Assembly (NCBI GenBank): GCA_021495925.1 | Contig: JAKEKT010000036.1 | Location: 124,001 to 188,000, forward strand | Direction: 5' to 3' | DNA from: Diplodia intermedia | Taxonomy: Eukaryota > Ascomycota > Dothideomycetes > Botryosphaeriales > Botryosphaeriaceae | Length of the DNA stretch: 64,000 nt | Part shown: piece by piece, positions 1 to 12,541 of the stretch | How the letters are laid out: every line of letters starts with the position of its first letter | How positions within the stretch are numbered: position 1 is the stretch's first letter | Notes under the pieces: model-generated | What the model was told of the DNA's origin: nothing | The model's input: the letters and a program-made list of their open reading frames with translations, nothing else | The model's database searches: none | Position numbers and translations under genes: made by a program

Positions 1-3000
1 TGGAAAGTACCGTGTTTGGTGTGCTCTTGAATGTATTCAAGGAGAACTTGTAGACACTGATGGCTTTTGAAGCATACCGCGGCAAAGACCAAATAGTCTT
101 CAATGAGAAACCGAGGATGCGACATGTGTTTGAGAGCCAGTTTGAATAGGCCTTCGTTCTCGTTTCTCAATGCGATGAGTAGCGGAGTATACCCCGGATA
201 GGACGATTTCTCACAGAGTCGACCGTCGACCGGAAAGTCGTGTTCCAGGAGGTACTTCACCATGTCAGAGTCGTTTTCCTCGAATAACAGACAAGCGGGG
301 GTGCAGTCCTCGCAGTCATCGTAGATAAAACGTGTCCTGACACCTTGTTCAATTAGCTCCCTGCAGAGAGCAAAATCGCGTTGCCGGAACGCAAGCCTCA
401 GCGTGGTGGACAGAGTTTCTCCAGTGGATAAGCCTAGCCCTTAAAACGTGTAAGCGGTGGTGAATCATAAATTGAAGACCGGGTGACTTACTCGAATTAC
501 TGAATTCGTGTTCTCGAAGAAGTAGTGCGGTTCTTTTGTGAGATCTGGTACGTGCGTGCCAGTATGGAGTAACATTGTTTTTGTCGGGGGCGTATGATGA
601 TTTGAGTTTGAGAAGCGCGTTGACCGCACCGTCATTTGCATTCCTGGCAGCGTAATGCAGGGGCAACATACCCGAAAAGGTTGGAACGTCCACGCTTGCA
701 CCTGCAGATACCAGGATATCGATGATCTCAACCTCTCCAGATTCTGCCGCGAAATGTAAAGCTGTCTTTCCTGAGTTGTCTGAGAATCGTGAGTCTGCTC
801 CTATTGAAAGGAGGTACTTTACAGCATTGGCCGTACCACAGTACGCAACAATTTGCAATACGGACTCTCCACTACCTGCGCGGCAGTCAACATCAGTAAA
901 TATACGATGTTCGAAGAGATACCGCAAGACTTCGGCTGCTTTGTCACTCCGACCTGCTGAGTGCCAGGTTTTACAACCAGACACCGTCAATTTGGTGTCC
1001 GCCCTGTTGTAAAAGCTCAAGTCAGTGGTTCTCGAAGATAAGTTCCCGAGAGCACCAACATCGTCCAGCATTTGCAGAACCGGCAAAGATCCCAACTTTG
1101 CCGCCGAATGGGCCACGGTTGTACCGCCGCAGTCCTGAACCGATGTATCTGCTCCAGCCTGGATGAGATAACGCACAAAGTCCAGCTTGCCCCGATTGAT
1201 GTTGTAAGCCGCAAGAAGCAATGGAGTACGGTTGCTGTACTGGTCCCGAAATTCGATATCTAGACCCGTATCTAGGAGCATCTCCATGAGGTCTGCGTCC
1301 TTCGCTTCAGATGTGCCAGAGCATAGCATGTGGAGGAGGTTGCGCCCGGATATGGGATGCGGTTTATTGAGAACGTCGTTGGCGCATCTCTCAATCAGAC
1401 CTCGAAGCAGCTCTTTTGAACTGCCGACTAAGCATGCAGAGTCGAGAACAGAGTTGTGATCATTCTCCGAGAGGCGCCAAGCTGGGTCGACACCACATTC
1501 CAGCAACTTCATAGCCAAATCCCCTTGCTCTTTTTCCACTGCCCAATGCAGAATTCGCACTCCGAGGGATGTTTTTGACAGCTTGTTGTCGGCTCGCATG
1601 TAGTCTAACATGGCGAGAAGTAAATCGATGAATATGCCGCGGTGGTAGTAGCCTAATCGCATACCACTGTGCGCTTCGAAAAGTACTTGGAGGGGATGCA
1701 TTCCAGATGAGCATGTTGTGGTGAAGTCGGCTCCTAGGGTGAGTAGTGTTCGTAAACTCTTAGCTTCTTTTTCTCCAAGGTCCCGATGAGAACAGTAGAG
1801 CTCCAGTGCTGTTACCCCCTTAGGATCTTTGAGATTGATCGTATTGCTGGTGCTTAGTTCCTCGATGATGGCACAAAACCGATAGGAACTCCAATATCTT
1901 CGGGAACCCCATGATTCACGACAGAGAAGGGCGTGCAGGGGCGACTGCCCATTTTCATTGGTTGCAGTCGCGCTGATACCCATGTGGAAAAGAAAATGGA
2001 TTTTGCTTTGCATCTCCTCTCGATTGTCTCTGCACTCTTTTGTCAAGAACATCTTAGCATAGTAGTGCAAGATAGAAGACCCATCATTGCTTTTGACATG
2101 AAGTCCCATGCCTTTGTCAACGAAAGATCGATAGTCCAGAAGATCCAGAAGGATTGCGAAGTGCGCGAATGAGTAGCCGTTTTTGGTCCTCTCGTCGAAT
2201 GATGTCATGTGTCGAGACAGTTCAAGCGCCGATTCCATCGAACCAGCTTCAGCGGCGCTGAACAATGGAGTCATCCCTCTGTGGTCCACATTTGGAAGGC
2301 TGCCGGTAGTCTTTGGGCCTTGTTGAAGCAGAAAGTTGAGTGCTGCGACATTGTTCTGAACTGCAGCCAGATGCCAAAATGTTCTTCCTTTGTTGTCGAT
2401 TTTGGCAAGGTTTGCGCCTTTATCAAGTAGAAGTTTGAGGACTTCCACATTCTTGCTATAGGCGCAATCGTGCAGCGCAGTCCTGCCATCGCTATCCTCA
2501 GCTTTGACGTTTGATCCGCGTGCTATGAGTAGGTTTGCTGCACCTAAGGAACCATACCGAGCAGCCAGATGGAGCGCCATACTTCCTTCATCCAAGACCG
2601 CGCCGTTGACACACTCAGGGGAGACGTTGAGTAAGTCTTCCAGAACATCCACCTTATCCAGCCGCACTGCTTCAGCAATTGACATCGACGTCTCTCCTTT
2701 TCCTCGTAGATTGGTCGTCGGGTTTAGACCAGGGGATTTGATGGACAGTTCCAATGTCCTGGCCAGGCTGTCAGTTCGGAGCTTCAGTGTCGGATCGAGC
2801 TGTTGTCTTTCAACGGAACCAATGACCCCTTGGGCAATTTCGAACTCCCCATGCGACACTTGACCCTCCAGAAAGCGAAGGCATTGACGATTGAGACAAG
2901 CTGACATTTTTGGGAACAATTCGAACAGCTCATGAGCCCGATAAGACCGAATGCAGATCTCCAGTGCATTGCGATGTTTATCGTCGTGGTCTCTATAGAG

Positions 3001-5355
3001 CAAAGTGGGGTCTGCGCCGAAAGCCGACAGGTGCTCCAGCATAGTGTTTCGTTTGATCGCTCCGACCATGTCAAGGTTTAAGCTCTCCACTTGGCCCGCG
3101 ATAGCTTCGTAACCTAGCAATGCGCAGTGCAACGGCGTTCCAATCATGCTCAACTGGTTGGTGTCGACTTTCTCCTCCAGGAGCCACTTCACCACCCACT
3201 CGAGTTGATGTATCGCGGCAAGATGAAGTGTACTTATACCGTCGGTAGTCACTGCCGACGTCATTGTGGAGAAGTGCGCTTTAGGGTTCGAAGAACCCGT
3301 TAGGGCAGCACCTTGAGCCCAGTTGAGGAACTGTAAGGACTTTCGTGGATGGAACAGGACTTGAGCCTGCTCTTTTATGACTTGATCGTTCCAGTGGTTT
3401 GACGCAAAAGTTGTCCATTTCCGGCTTGCAAGGGGGTGGAATGGGTGCTTACAGGTGAATGCTTGCCATTCCTCGTAGTCTTGAACCGGTAAACGGCTGA
3501 AATCTTTACAGTTCAGGTATGCCAAGCATATCCTGGACATGTGCTCGGTAGCTTTCTCTGGATCTGCGTAGAAGAATGCCAGCTCCTGATGTCCTCTCAA
3601 GGTATCCGAGCACAAGTACTCCTGTACTGTGAAATGTGCCAACTCCAAATGGTCTCCACTCACAGCCTCCCGAAGAAGACTGCTGCAGTACTTCAAAATG
3701 TCCTCTTCGTCGGGTCTTGAGTCTGCGTCCAGATGAGTGGTCGATTCATCTACTGAGAGCGCCTCACAGAGTTCCTCGATTGAAAGCGGTGGGTCCGCGT
3801 AGATGGTCCACATGAGAGTGTCTCTCACAATCCTTTGTGTGCTCAAGGGTTGTTTTGCCACACGGTCCAGGATACGCTCGTACGTTGAGTTCAAGTCAGG
3901 TGGCAAACTGGCTAATGCCTCACGACGAGCTCTGTCATGCGGTAATGTGCAAAGGTAGTCAATCTGACAGGCAGCCCAGCGAAACCTGTCCGAAGATGAA
4001 TCAGCTAATGTCATGTTTTGGCGGCATGCTTATACTTACATCCCATCAGCGCCATGGATCAGTTTCTCTATTATATCATTCTTCAAGGCAGGATTCTTGA
4101 TGCGCAGTTTCTTCTTCCGAATCCTAGCTTCAATTTCTTCGAATACAAAGATCTCGAGGTCTTCACTGTGGGCTGCAATGGGAATGTGCATGAAGTCTTC
4201 CAGTATCATCCTAATGTCGAGTTCATCACGGCTAAGGAAAGCCATCCGGATGCTGCTGAGGGCGCGATGATTAAGACCGGCCAGGGATTCCACGACCTCC
4301 GTTCGGTTGTTTCCACATTCATCCAATGCATCAACAACAATTGAGACCTCGTCAAAGCAACTACTCATATTTTGGATGACCTCAAGTAGCTTGGAAGTCT
4401 TTGGGGATGACGCCGGCCTGTCGTGAGGATGGCAAGCGGTGTAGTAATCCTGCAGAAGTGCGAAACTGCGTTGAGATTCGTCTTGCCGAGCGAGCTGGCA
4501 AGCAATTGCACCCAAAATGTTCGGAAGCTGTTGACGCTGTTCATCTTTGTAGTCGCAGTAGAAGTAAGCGATCGCCTCCTCAGGAGTGCTCTGCTTCATC
4601 ATCTCTTCGATGATGACGGACGCAAGGACGGTTTTGCCAGCGCCGGGAATGCCGGAAAGCCAGAGCCTTGACCCAGAAGTGTTGACCCAAGCAAAAAACT
4701 TCTCGTTAGACAGAAGCCATAGGCCAGTCTGACGATGCCGAAGTCCTCTGCTGGTCTCATGGTTCGTCGATGGATTCACGCCTCCGAAGAAATCCAAGAC
4801 CTTTTTGCGTTCCTTGTCCATTGAAATTCGCGTCGCAAGCTCCCGTTGTCTGTCAAACTCGTTGCGCATATCTTTGATATCTTTGCGAATTTCATCCTGT
4901 CCGGAAAGGAGTTTCTGGAGATGTATGATGCTGTCGGCCGAGAGAGCAACAGTGATTAGGCGTTGATGGCGGGTAATCTCTGCGATCAGCTCCATAGTCT
5001 CCGCGGACGTAAAAGGCCATTTGAGCTTCTTCATGAAAGACCGAGCTTTGTTGTCGCCTGCATCTGCCGGGTCAGCCTCGCGAGTGCTCCGCTCAATTTT
5101 GAGCAAGACCTGCTGGCATGATATGACGTGATGAAGTTGAAAGGCTGAATCGACAGGGCCTGTCTCAAGCTCGATGGCAACCAGAGACAGACTCTGCAAG
5201 ATGCCTGAAAGCGTTCGGATCTCGTTGGAGAGCTTTTGGATGCTGGAATCGGCTTCTTTGGCGGCTTTCACGAACTTGTACGTGCGGCTGAACACGAGCC
5301 CAGCGATGCTCAGAAGCCCGGCAATGCCACTTGCGACAGACAAGGGATCCCCCAT
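1..5355 (-). CDS. NACHT/ankyrin-repeat STAND (NLR-like) protein, 3' end beyond window
   Basis: This is a fungal NLR-type signal transducer, a family linked to non-self recognition and programmed cell death. The ATG at 5355 opens an N-terminal helical domain (MGDPLSVASGIAG...) typical of fungal STAND proteins. A NACHT domain follows, with Walker A GIPGAGKT at residues 235-242 and Walker B VVDALDEC at about 340-347. Then comes the usual post-NACHT segment (FRWAACQIDYL) and a long array of ankyrin repeats (TALHxAA...LLxxGA units). I place two introns. Intron 3986-4039 (54 nt) gives GADGM|FRWAA. Intron 440-491 (52 nt) shifts the frame so that coding stays open from 439 through base 1. Exons are therefore 5355-4040, 3985-492 and 439-<1, or about 1750 codons so far. 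The stop at 349-351 in the unspliced frame is not used. Codon use is balanced and less GC-rich than most neighbours. The N-terminal class (HeLo-like or another) is not settled by eye. Confidence 0.93.
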
Positions 5356-7126
5356 CTTGAAATCGTCGGTCGGATCTACGTATGAGCAGCGCAGCCCTCT
5401 GGCTGGCTGCGCAAGACCTCTGGGGCTTGGGTGTGCTCGATAGTGTGATCAGAAATAAGCTGGTGGTGGAAGCGAGAAAGGCGTGGATAGAGCGCTACAG
5501 CAATTCTCCGGGGGCTGTCATGCCTATGAGAAAAACTGGCTCAGCCTCGTCGTAAGCAAAATCCATGCTGAATTCCAGGCTGCAAGGCAGACTCCTACCT
5601 GTCGTTTCAGGTGGGGCTGAAAGCCGCCGGAACGATTCACCAATAGGAATTGCGGGGCGTCGACACACATTGCATAGCATGGCAGCCAGCGCACAATCTG
5701 TCGAGGGCAAAATGATGGGACGGAAGCCCTTTAAAATTCTGTACAAAAAAGGAAAAGCAAGGGCGTTTTCATACCATTCTATTTCCAAGAAATAGGAAGC
5801 CTGTAACGATTACAAGGGCTGGATGCTGCCGTGATAGCACTTTCACTTCCAAACTCACCGTTTCTCTCCTCCCTCCCGCCGGGCGGGCGCCTTGTAAGCA
5901 GAGTAAGCAGAACGCATCTGCAAGCCTTGCGTGGAACCACATGTCAAAAATGATAGGTTGGTTCCCCGCTTCTAAGCCACACCGGAGTTACCCTTCTATT
6001 ATCGTAATAACCAGTCTAAGCTAATTACGAAGCGTTCATATCGCACCTCGTAACGCCTTTTTTTTTAGTACATTTCATTGGGTAGCCTTTGAAGTGCTCC
6101 GATCTCTGAACTCAAGAGGGTGGATGGTTTGGAGGTAGCTGAGGAGGGCTACAGGACGAAGGCGGCGCGGTGGCGATGAGCGACGTTTTGTTAGGGTCGG
6201 CGAGGTCGATCGGCGGTGATGGCGGGGAGGGTGTATGCTTCGTCGAGGTAGGCGCGCAGTTCGGCGGGGCGGGGGTGACGGAGTGCTCGAAGGTTTCGGT
6301 GAAGGTAGGTCTGGGCGCCGAGGCGGACGATAGCCGGGGCGGCGGCGGCGGCCGGGGGAGGTGGTGGTGCGGATGCGGATGCGGATGCCGATGGGTTGTT
6401 GGTGGTGCTTGTCTGTTGGCTGCGGGTGGATGGACGTGGCTGTGGTTGTGGTTGTGGTTGCCGTCATTTTGAAGGGTTGTTTTATTTGTCGTCTCGAAGA
6501 TGTTCAAAAGAAATTGGGTGTTGGTGGTACGGGCAAGCTGAAGAGGGATGAGAAGCTGAGCAAGAGAGTGATACCTCAGGTGTTGTGGCTACTTTTCTGG
6601 CCAGTCGGGAGGGATCTTAAAAAAAAATTGCCCCCTCAATCGGCCAAGAGGTAATGACAGAACGTCGAGCCCGGAATACAGCTGAAAGTAACGAGAACTC
6701 GGCATCCATGACTGTCTGCTGAAGAGTAGTATTGTAAGCCTGCAGTTTAGACCCGAAACGGAGTAGCCGACGAGCCGCCCTCTTTTTGACATCAACAACG
6801 GTCCAATCACATCTTTCTCTTCTGCCCGGGCCGGCTATTACTCTGGTTCGGGATTGGACTGAAGAAAGTTTAGCGGTTTCAATGGTCGAGCTGGTACGCC
6901 GTCGATACTCGTTTCCTTATCCGGAAGTTGCATGCGATAAGAGGATCCAATCAGCCAAACTGTATACACGACGTCAATATGGATATTCTCTCAGAGATCA
7001 CAGTTGGGCGCAAACTGAAAACTTGCAATATGATCGTGCATCTCCCTGCATTCCACGCCGTCTCTCCGTTCTTTTCTTACGAGATACACCCCACCTCCCT
7101 CCCTCCCATTCCCCGCCACAACCAAC
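5356..7126. other. Intergenic region, NLR promoter side / amidohydrolase 3' side
   Basis: No gene is confidently visible. The longest minus-strand frames at 6075-6507 are His/Pro-rich low complexity. One minus-strand frame at about 6180-6320 (VRLGAQTYLHRNLRAL..., then AYLDEAYTLPAIT) looks protein-like but has no in-frame ATG and ends at a TAA. See the separate finding. Confidence 0.5.
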
Positions 7127-8799
7127 CTACCGCGTCGGCCACCTCCCACCCACCTTCCCCGCCAGCCCAGCCCTCTCCACAACCTCCATTCCCCTCCTGC
7201 TAGCCTCCCGCCAAACACTCTCTTCATCCATCGACACCAACGCTCCACCTCTCACAACCTCCTTCCCATCCACAACCACCAGCTCCACATCTCGCCCCGT
7301 GCACGTATACACCACTGCGCTCACCGCGCTGTACCACGGCTGCAGCTCCACCTTCCTCATGTCCAGCGCCACGAAATCCGCCTTCTTCCCTTCCTCCAAA
7401 CTGCCCACCACGCCCTCCAACCCCAGCGCCCTCGCACCATTGATCGTCGCCATCTCGAGGACCGTCTCGGCCGGGACGAGGGTCGGATCGGCGTCGTGGT
7501 GGGCGGACGCGGGCTTGTGCACGATGGCGGCGAGGCGCATCTCCTGCAGGAGGTCGCAGGTGTTGTTGCATGGGGCGCCGTCGGTGCCGAGGGCGACGTT
7601 GGCGCCGGCGGCGAGCAGTTCGGGCACGCGGCAGAGGCCCGACGCGAGCTTGGCGTTGGACGACGGGCAGTGGGCGACGTGCGTGCCCGAGGCGGCGACG
7701 GCCCGGACGTCGGCGTCGTCGAGGTGCACCATGTGGACGAGGACGGTGCGCGGGGAGAGCAGCGAGACGTCGGCGCAGTAGGACGACGGCGTGTGCGGGG
7801 GCGTGCGCGAGGCGAAGAAGGCGCGGTCGGCGGCGACTTCGGCGCAGTGCATGGTGATGGGGATGGCGTGCTGCTGCGAAAGCGCGGCCATTTCGCGGAA
7901 GAGGTCGTCGCTGACGCTGTGGGGGTTTGTGAGCAAGCTTTGATGGAAGGGGGTTGCGTGGGAGCTGCTCACCCTCCGGGCGTCCTTGCTCCGAACCACA
8001 CTTTGATCCTGCCATTCGCCTTGCCGTCCCACTTCTCCCACATCTTCAGCGTGCCGAGAAGGCTCGTTTCGCGGTCTTCGATCAGGCCTGGGTGCATGGC
8101 CCACCTGGGGTCTGCGGCATAGGTACCGACGTTCATGACGATCTTGCCCAGGCAACCGCGGATGCCGCTCTCCTCGACGGCGCGACACAAGCCGTCGAAG
8201 CCGTAGCGGTCGGCGAACATGCTTTCCAGGAAACAGGTGGTGCCAGACTTCAGCATTTCGGCAATGCTGAGGCGGGCGGCGGCGTAGCCATCGTCGGCGG
8301 TGAAGTTGCCTTGCAACACCCAGATGCGTTCGCACAGCCAGGAGACAAGTTCAAGATCGTCGGCAGCTCCTGAGCGCGGTGTGGTCAGATCAAGGGCCTG
8401 TAAGATGCATTTCCAAGCTCTTTCACGGCGCCAGTTGGGGGCTGGGCGCTGTTTTCATCTGAACCACGTGTGCAGAAAACAAAACCAGAGACAGGAAGTG
8501 AGGAAGGTGGCGCATTTTGTTGAGGAAAGCCAAGGGAGAGATATTGGAGATAAGGTGGTGACAAAGGATGAGTAAGTACCTCTGAGTAGGGTTTGGGCGG
8601 TGTGCATGTGAGTGTTAATCAAGCCCGGAATGACGATCCGACCAGTCAGATCCGTCCGCTCCTCGCGGGGGTACTTGCTAATCAGCACATGGGACTTGTC
8701 TATATCAGCGATAGTATCGCCCCGCACGAGGATTGCGCCGTCCAGGATAATCTCACGCGCCGCGTTGACGGTGATAAGCGTTGCATGCGCGTAGAGCAT
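7127..8799 (-). CDS. Amidohydrolase (TRZ/ATZ, MTA/SAH-deaminase-like)
   Basis: Metal-dependent cyclic amidohydrolase of the family that deaminates purine-type substrates, such as methylthioadenosine/S-adenosylhomocysteine or guanine-like compounds. The actual substrate is unknown. Three exons: 8799-8580, 8369-7973 and 7916-7127, giving 468 residues, normal for the family. The splice at 8580/8369 yields LLRG|AADDLELVSWL, and the one at 7973/7916 yields ARTPG|GVSDDLF. Metal ligands are present in order: HxH in NTHMH (64, 66), His in ITMHCAE, His in VHMVHLDD, and Asp in GTDGAPCNN. I chose the ATG at 8799 (MLYAHATLITVNA) because it fits the family start and the upstream in-frame extension has only a TTG. 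Intron 1 is unusually long for this window (210 nt, donor GTACTT). The gene is divergent from the claudin-like gene. Coding is C-rich in the middle and becomes G-rich towards the stop. Confidence 0.93.
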
Positions 8800-9635
8800 C
8801 TCGGGCGGGGGGAAGGGCGGGCTGGAATGATGCACTGCGCGTCCAGAGGGCGAGGGCCGGGCGAAGATATCTCCAAGTCGCGGCGGCCATCTCCGGCATG
8901 CCGTTCGGGGCGACGCGAGCTTTGACAACAGCGGTTGACTGAGGCTTGAGTAAGAGCACAGGCTCAGCGGCCGGAAGCGGCCCGAGAGGTGATCGGGCGC
9001 ATCGCTATCAAGCGAGGACGATTGCGGCTTATTGGGCGTGGCGATAAAGAGCGTCGGGACTGGAACTGGACCTTGTCCGCGGGGAAGCGCGGGGACTGCG
9101 CGTCTTAAGTCGGCAGGTGCGCCGCAGTGCGGCTGCGCGCATCGTCGCAGCAGCAGCAGCAGCAGCAGCAGCAGTGGTGCGATGGCTGGGACTGGGGCCT
9201 CGCGTTCCTGAGCGGGACTGCGCCGGCAGTGGGCGAGTGGTTTTTTGAGTTCGATGGTGCTGCAGCTGCGGGAAGCGGTGCGAGGATGATGGAAAGCGTG
9301 AGGGCTAGCTGCAGCTCGATGGGGCTGGGATTGGCAGTCGTCACGCGGGCCTGGGCAGGTGTGGCAGGCGTAGCACCCGAGTCATGGCGGTGAAAAGGCC
9401 GGGTGCACCTACGTAATATGCCCCAGCCAATTGCGTCCACACCACCGTTGCACCACCACGATCGATCCGCACTCGTACATATTGCTCCCTGCCGCCCGCA
9501 CCACCAGATCTTCCCTTCCCATTCCCGCTGCCTGCGAAGGCCAGCCGCCACCACCATCCCCGCCGCTCCGCTCTCCAGGCTGCAACGTGCACGCCACCGA
9601 CCCCAACAGAAAGAGACAGACTCTGACAGCTCACA
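8800..9635. promoter_or_regulatory. Shared divergent promoter region of amidohydrolase and claudin-like gene
   Basis: This 0.84 kb stretch separates two head-to-head genes and so must hold both promoters. It carries a (CAG)9 microsatellite at 9148-9174. No specific transcription-factor site is called. Confidence 0.45.
9148..9174 (+). repeat. (CAG)9 trinucleotide microsatellite
   Basis: Nine perfect CAG units lie in the divergent promoter region. Frames through the tract would read poly-Gln or poly-Cys, but no supported gene uses them. Confidence 0.95.
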
Positions 9636-10423
9636 ATGACCCGGCGCATCGTCTACGGCATTGGCCTGTGGCTCACGCTGGCCGGTACGTCCATGTCGCT
9701 GCCTGCCAGCACCGCTCCCGCTGACGCTCCGCCACAGCGACCGCCATGACCATTGCCAGCATCGTCCAGCCGCGCTGGCTTGCCTACGACGTCGAAGGCG
9801 TAAGTCTGAAGCTTGTCTCAACGCCTCGGGCGTCCCCTGCTTACAAGCTCCGCAGCACGGCAAACATGGCAAGTCCGTCCAGGTGTCGTACGGCCTGCAC
9901 ACGCTCTGCGACTCGGTCACCGGCAGCTGTCGCGACTTCCCCCTGGAAGAAGACTGCCGTGGCGACTCGTGGTCCTTCTGCAGCCGCTGGCGCACCGTCG
10001 GCTTCCTCATGTCCTTCGCCGTCGTCATCGAGCTCGCCGTGCTCATCGGATACGCTGTCGTTTTGCTGGGCGGCAAGCAGAAGCGCGACCAGGGCTGGAA
10101 GATGATTTCCAGCCTGCTCATGGTCGCCGGCGCCACCTCCTGCGCCTCCATGGCCATCGTGGTACGTATTGGGCATGGGCTGGGACGGAAGAGATTTTCC
10201 CTGTGGGGTGATGCTCGTGCGTGCGCTAACCGGGATTCCCCAGGCCTTCCTCTTCGATCACGACGACCGCTTCTTCCCGCCGGGCTGGCGCCTCGACAGC
10301 TCGTGGATCCTCTGCACCGTCAGCTGGTCCATCACCATCCTGACGGCCTGCGGCCTCGTCGGCGCTGCCATCGTGCTCCCCGAGGAGGGCGACTACGAGC
10401 TGATACCCGAGGGCAGGATGTAA
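9636..10423 (+). CDS. Claudin-like four-span membrane protein
   Basis: Small integral membrane protein of 198 residues. Four exons: 9636-9684, 9738-9799, 9856-10161 and 10244-10423. All introns are GT-AG (53, 56, 82 nt) and the phases join cleanly. The first membrane span begins at residue 5 (VYGIGLWLTLAATAMTIASI). It is followed by an extracellular loop with W, a YGLHTLC segment and further cysteines (SCRDF, EEDC, SFC), a layout like claudin/PMP22-type proteins. Spans 2-4 follow (VGFLMSFAVVIELAVLIGY; SLLMVAGATSCASMAIVAFL; WSITILTACGLVGAAIV). The tail is short and acidic (EEGDYELIPEGRM). Fungal claudin-like proteins sit in the plasma membrane (SUR7/PalI and others), but the exact subfamily is not clear. 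The start is the first ATG, in good context (TCACAATGA). Confidence 0.88.
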
Positions 10424-11025
10424 ACCACCTTCACAACACCCTAAGCGTTTCATAGACATGGGACGGAGTAGTTGGTTCCGCGGAGCGCGAAGTGGACTGG
10501 CTTCCACGCTCGCGAGCTCTTGTGCTTAGCGCGCATCTCTCTTGGCTGCAAATCTGCGACGTCTTCAGTTTCTTGCTGCCGTTAATGTCATCACGTCCCC
10601 CGGCATGCTCGCACATTGTTTTCCACGACATATCCCACAAAGCATCATTCTTGGTTGGCTTTTGGTCCCTTGCAGTACAGCACAGCACGCACATCGTTTT
10701 CTGTCTCGTCCTCTCATTACCCGGGAAATCTCAGAATGCCAACAAAAGACGCCATCATAGCGGACATCAACGCTGCGTCAACAAACCACAATTATCATGA
10801 ACATATCGCTCTATTCCGTGTGTTGCTCTCTCGTCTAACTAACTACCCCATCCGTGCTCCTTCCTATCCTGGTCCGAGCTTTGAGCTCTGACCCGCGACA
10901 AAATTTTTCTTTACTCACACGACCGCTTTCTTCGAACGTCTGATTTCTGACGTGCAAGATATAAACGCGTCTCTCTCAGCAGACCTCAACAATCAGGAGT
11001 CACAGTAGTGACCGCTGGTCTCAGA
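10424..11025. other. Intergenic: 3' flank of claudin-like gene and tRNA 5' flank
   Basis: No gene seen. An AT-rich stretch containing GATATAAAC near 10968 lies about 55 bp upstream of the tRNA and could help place its start, but tRNA promoters are internal. Confidence 0.5.
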
Positions 11026-11131
11026 GGTCGCTTAGCTCAGTTGGTTAGAGCGTGGTGCTAATATTGGCAGTCCTCTCAGAGGGCTTAAAGAGTTAACGCC
11101 AAGGTCGCGAGTTCGACCCTCGTAGTGACCA
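11026..11131 (+). tRNA. tRNA-Ile (anticodon AAU), with 32-nt intron
   Basis: Full cloverleaf. Acceptor GGTCGCT pairs with AGTGACC, discriminator A at 11131. The D-arm is GCTC/GAGC and the anticodon stem is TGGTG/CGCCA around loop CTAATAA (anticodon AAT). The T-arm is GCGAG-TTCGACC-CTCGT. A 32-nt intron (TTGGCAG...GAGTTA) sits one base 3' of the anticodon, the canonical eukaryotic nuclear position, leaving a 74-nt mature body. Internal A box (TAGCTCAGTTGG) and B box (GAGTTCGACCC) are present. A TTTT run at 11145-11148 is the likely Pol III terminator. Confidence 0.96.
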
Positions 11132-12541
11132 TCATATCCTCTTCTTTTGCCTCCTGGATGTCTGGGAGGGTTCTCTTTTTGGCTCCGGGCCAGGAGGTAC
11201 GACGGTGGGACACTTTAGCCTTGGTAGGCGCTGTAATGTCTGTGGACAAAAGTCTGACCACATACTCTTTTATCTGAGGATGCTGTAGAACGTGCAGTTC
11301 TCACGAGGACCAACCAAGACCTTAGGTAAGTTGTCGTTGTGCACTTTTTTGGTTACAGGAGGAAACGGATGCTTTGTACACCTACGTTTCGACATCACCC
11401 ACGTAAGTGACAGCCTGCCAGAATGCTTGTCTTTACATTCCTGTGGCTACTACGCTCTTACATGTAATGCATTACGTGTGGGCGAAAGTCCGAAAAGTAC
11501 GTACAGCGATTTCGCCTTGGCAGGTACCTCTGGTATAAAGCACCAATCATATACTTAGCGGCTCATTTTAGTTTTCCAATAATAAGGTCAATACTTCAAC
11601 ATGACGATGGCATCGGTAGCATGATCGACGTGCCCTCCATCAACACACGTAATCTACAGTACTTCGGTCGTCGTCTTCTTGTGATCGAAAGCTCGGTTGC
11701 CGCCTATCAGATTACAGCAAAAGAAAGAATATGGCTCTACGGCGACGGGACAGCCGCTCACCCAGCCCCCACATAGCAAGTCCCGGCATGTGTTCCCAAA
11801 CCAACTCTCACAACAAGGCAGTACAGCGGCCAGCCATCGGCTTACCCTGCAGCCTTGCCGTGCCACTGCTCACATCAAGATAAATCCAAGGTCTTGGCCG
11901 CATCCCCCCTGCAAGCAAGGCCTACCCTCTCTCTCTCTCTCTCTCTCTCTCGTCTCCAATCCCTCTAAACCATGTCCCGCACAACCATCCACTACCGCTA
12001 CCCCGTCCCCCCACACACAGCAACAGCCACTGCCGCAGCCGCCTCGCCCCCGGATCGCCAAACCCACCGCCGGCGACCTGTACTTCCACCACCTCAACCA
12101 CACGCTCGGCAGCGCCAGATGTGGAGAGCGAAGGCATGGGGATGGGGATGTGGGTGTGTTTTGCGAGGGAGGCGGTTACGGTGGGTGTGTGAGTGAGCGA
12201 ATGCGAATGGGTGGGTGGGTTGTGTTGTGTTGGGTTTGTTGGTGGAATGAGTGTGCGGTGCTGATGGTGTGTGGGCAGATGTGCGTTTCAACCATGGCGA
12301 AGACGAGAAATAGGACTGGCAGCAGGAGCGCGCCATGGGCCGTACATAGGAACGGTCTTTCAAGCATTGTATTTTTGTCATCACTTTATTATCGCATTTT
12401 CATTCGAATAGTATGTATCTGAACACAAATATTAGGGAGAATACCCGAATTGATAGTGATGCGCAAAGAAACCCCCCTATGAAAACGCTATAGTACTGTC
12501 ATTAACATAAGGAATGTACAATATAGAAAGCGAAGTCCAAC
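11132..12541. other. Intergenic between tRNA-Ile and HET gene
   Basis: No confident gene. A (CT)n tract at about 11926-11950 lies just upstream of an ATG at 11972 in good context (TAAACCATGTC). The resulting 74-codon frame is low complexity, so it is not called as a gene. The remainder is simple G/T- and C/A-rich sequence and the 3' flank of the minus-strand HET gene. Confidence 0.45.
11926..11950 (+). repeat. (CT)n microsatellite
   Basis: An uninterrupted run of about 12 CT dinucleotides. Such pyrimidine tracts often sit near fungal transcription starts, but no supported gene follows. Confidence 0.9.

Noticed and set aside
6786..7781. 331-codon plus-strand frame
   Set aside because: Ser/Thr/Pro-rich antisense shadow of the amidohydrolase 3' exon and flank.
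8800..8928. N-terminal extension of the amidohydrolase
   Set aside because: The extended frame begins only at a TTG, and the family start fits the ATG at 8799.
9105..10157. 350-codon minus-strand frame opposite the claudin-like gene
   Set aside because: It overlaps correctly spliced exons on the other strand, and its ends are Cys/Ser low complexity from the CAG repeat.
11697..12422. 241-codon plus-strand frame next to the HET gene
   Set aside because: Low-complexity text around a CT microsatellite, with no domain and no convincing splice pattern. Kept only as a note in the intergenic entry.
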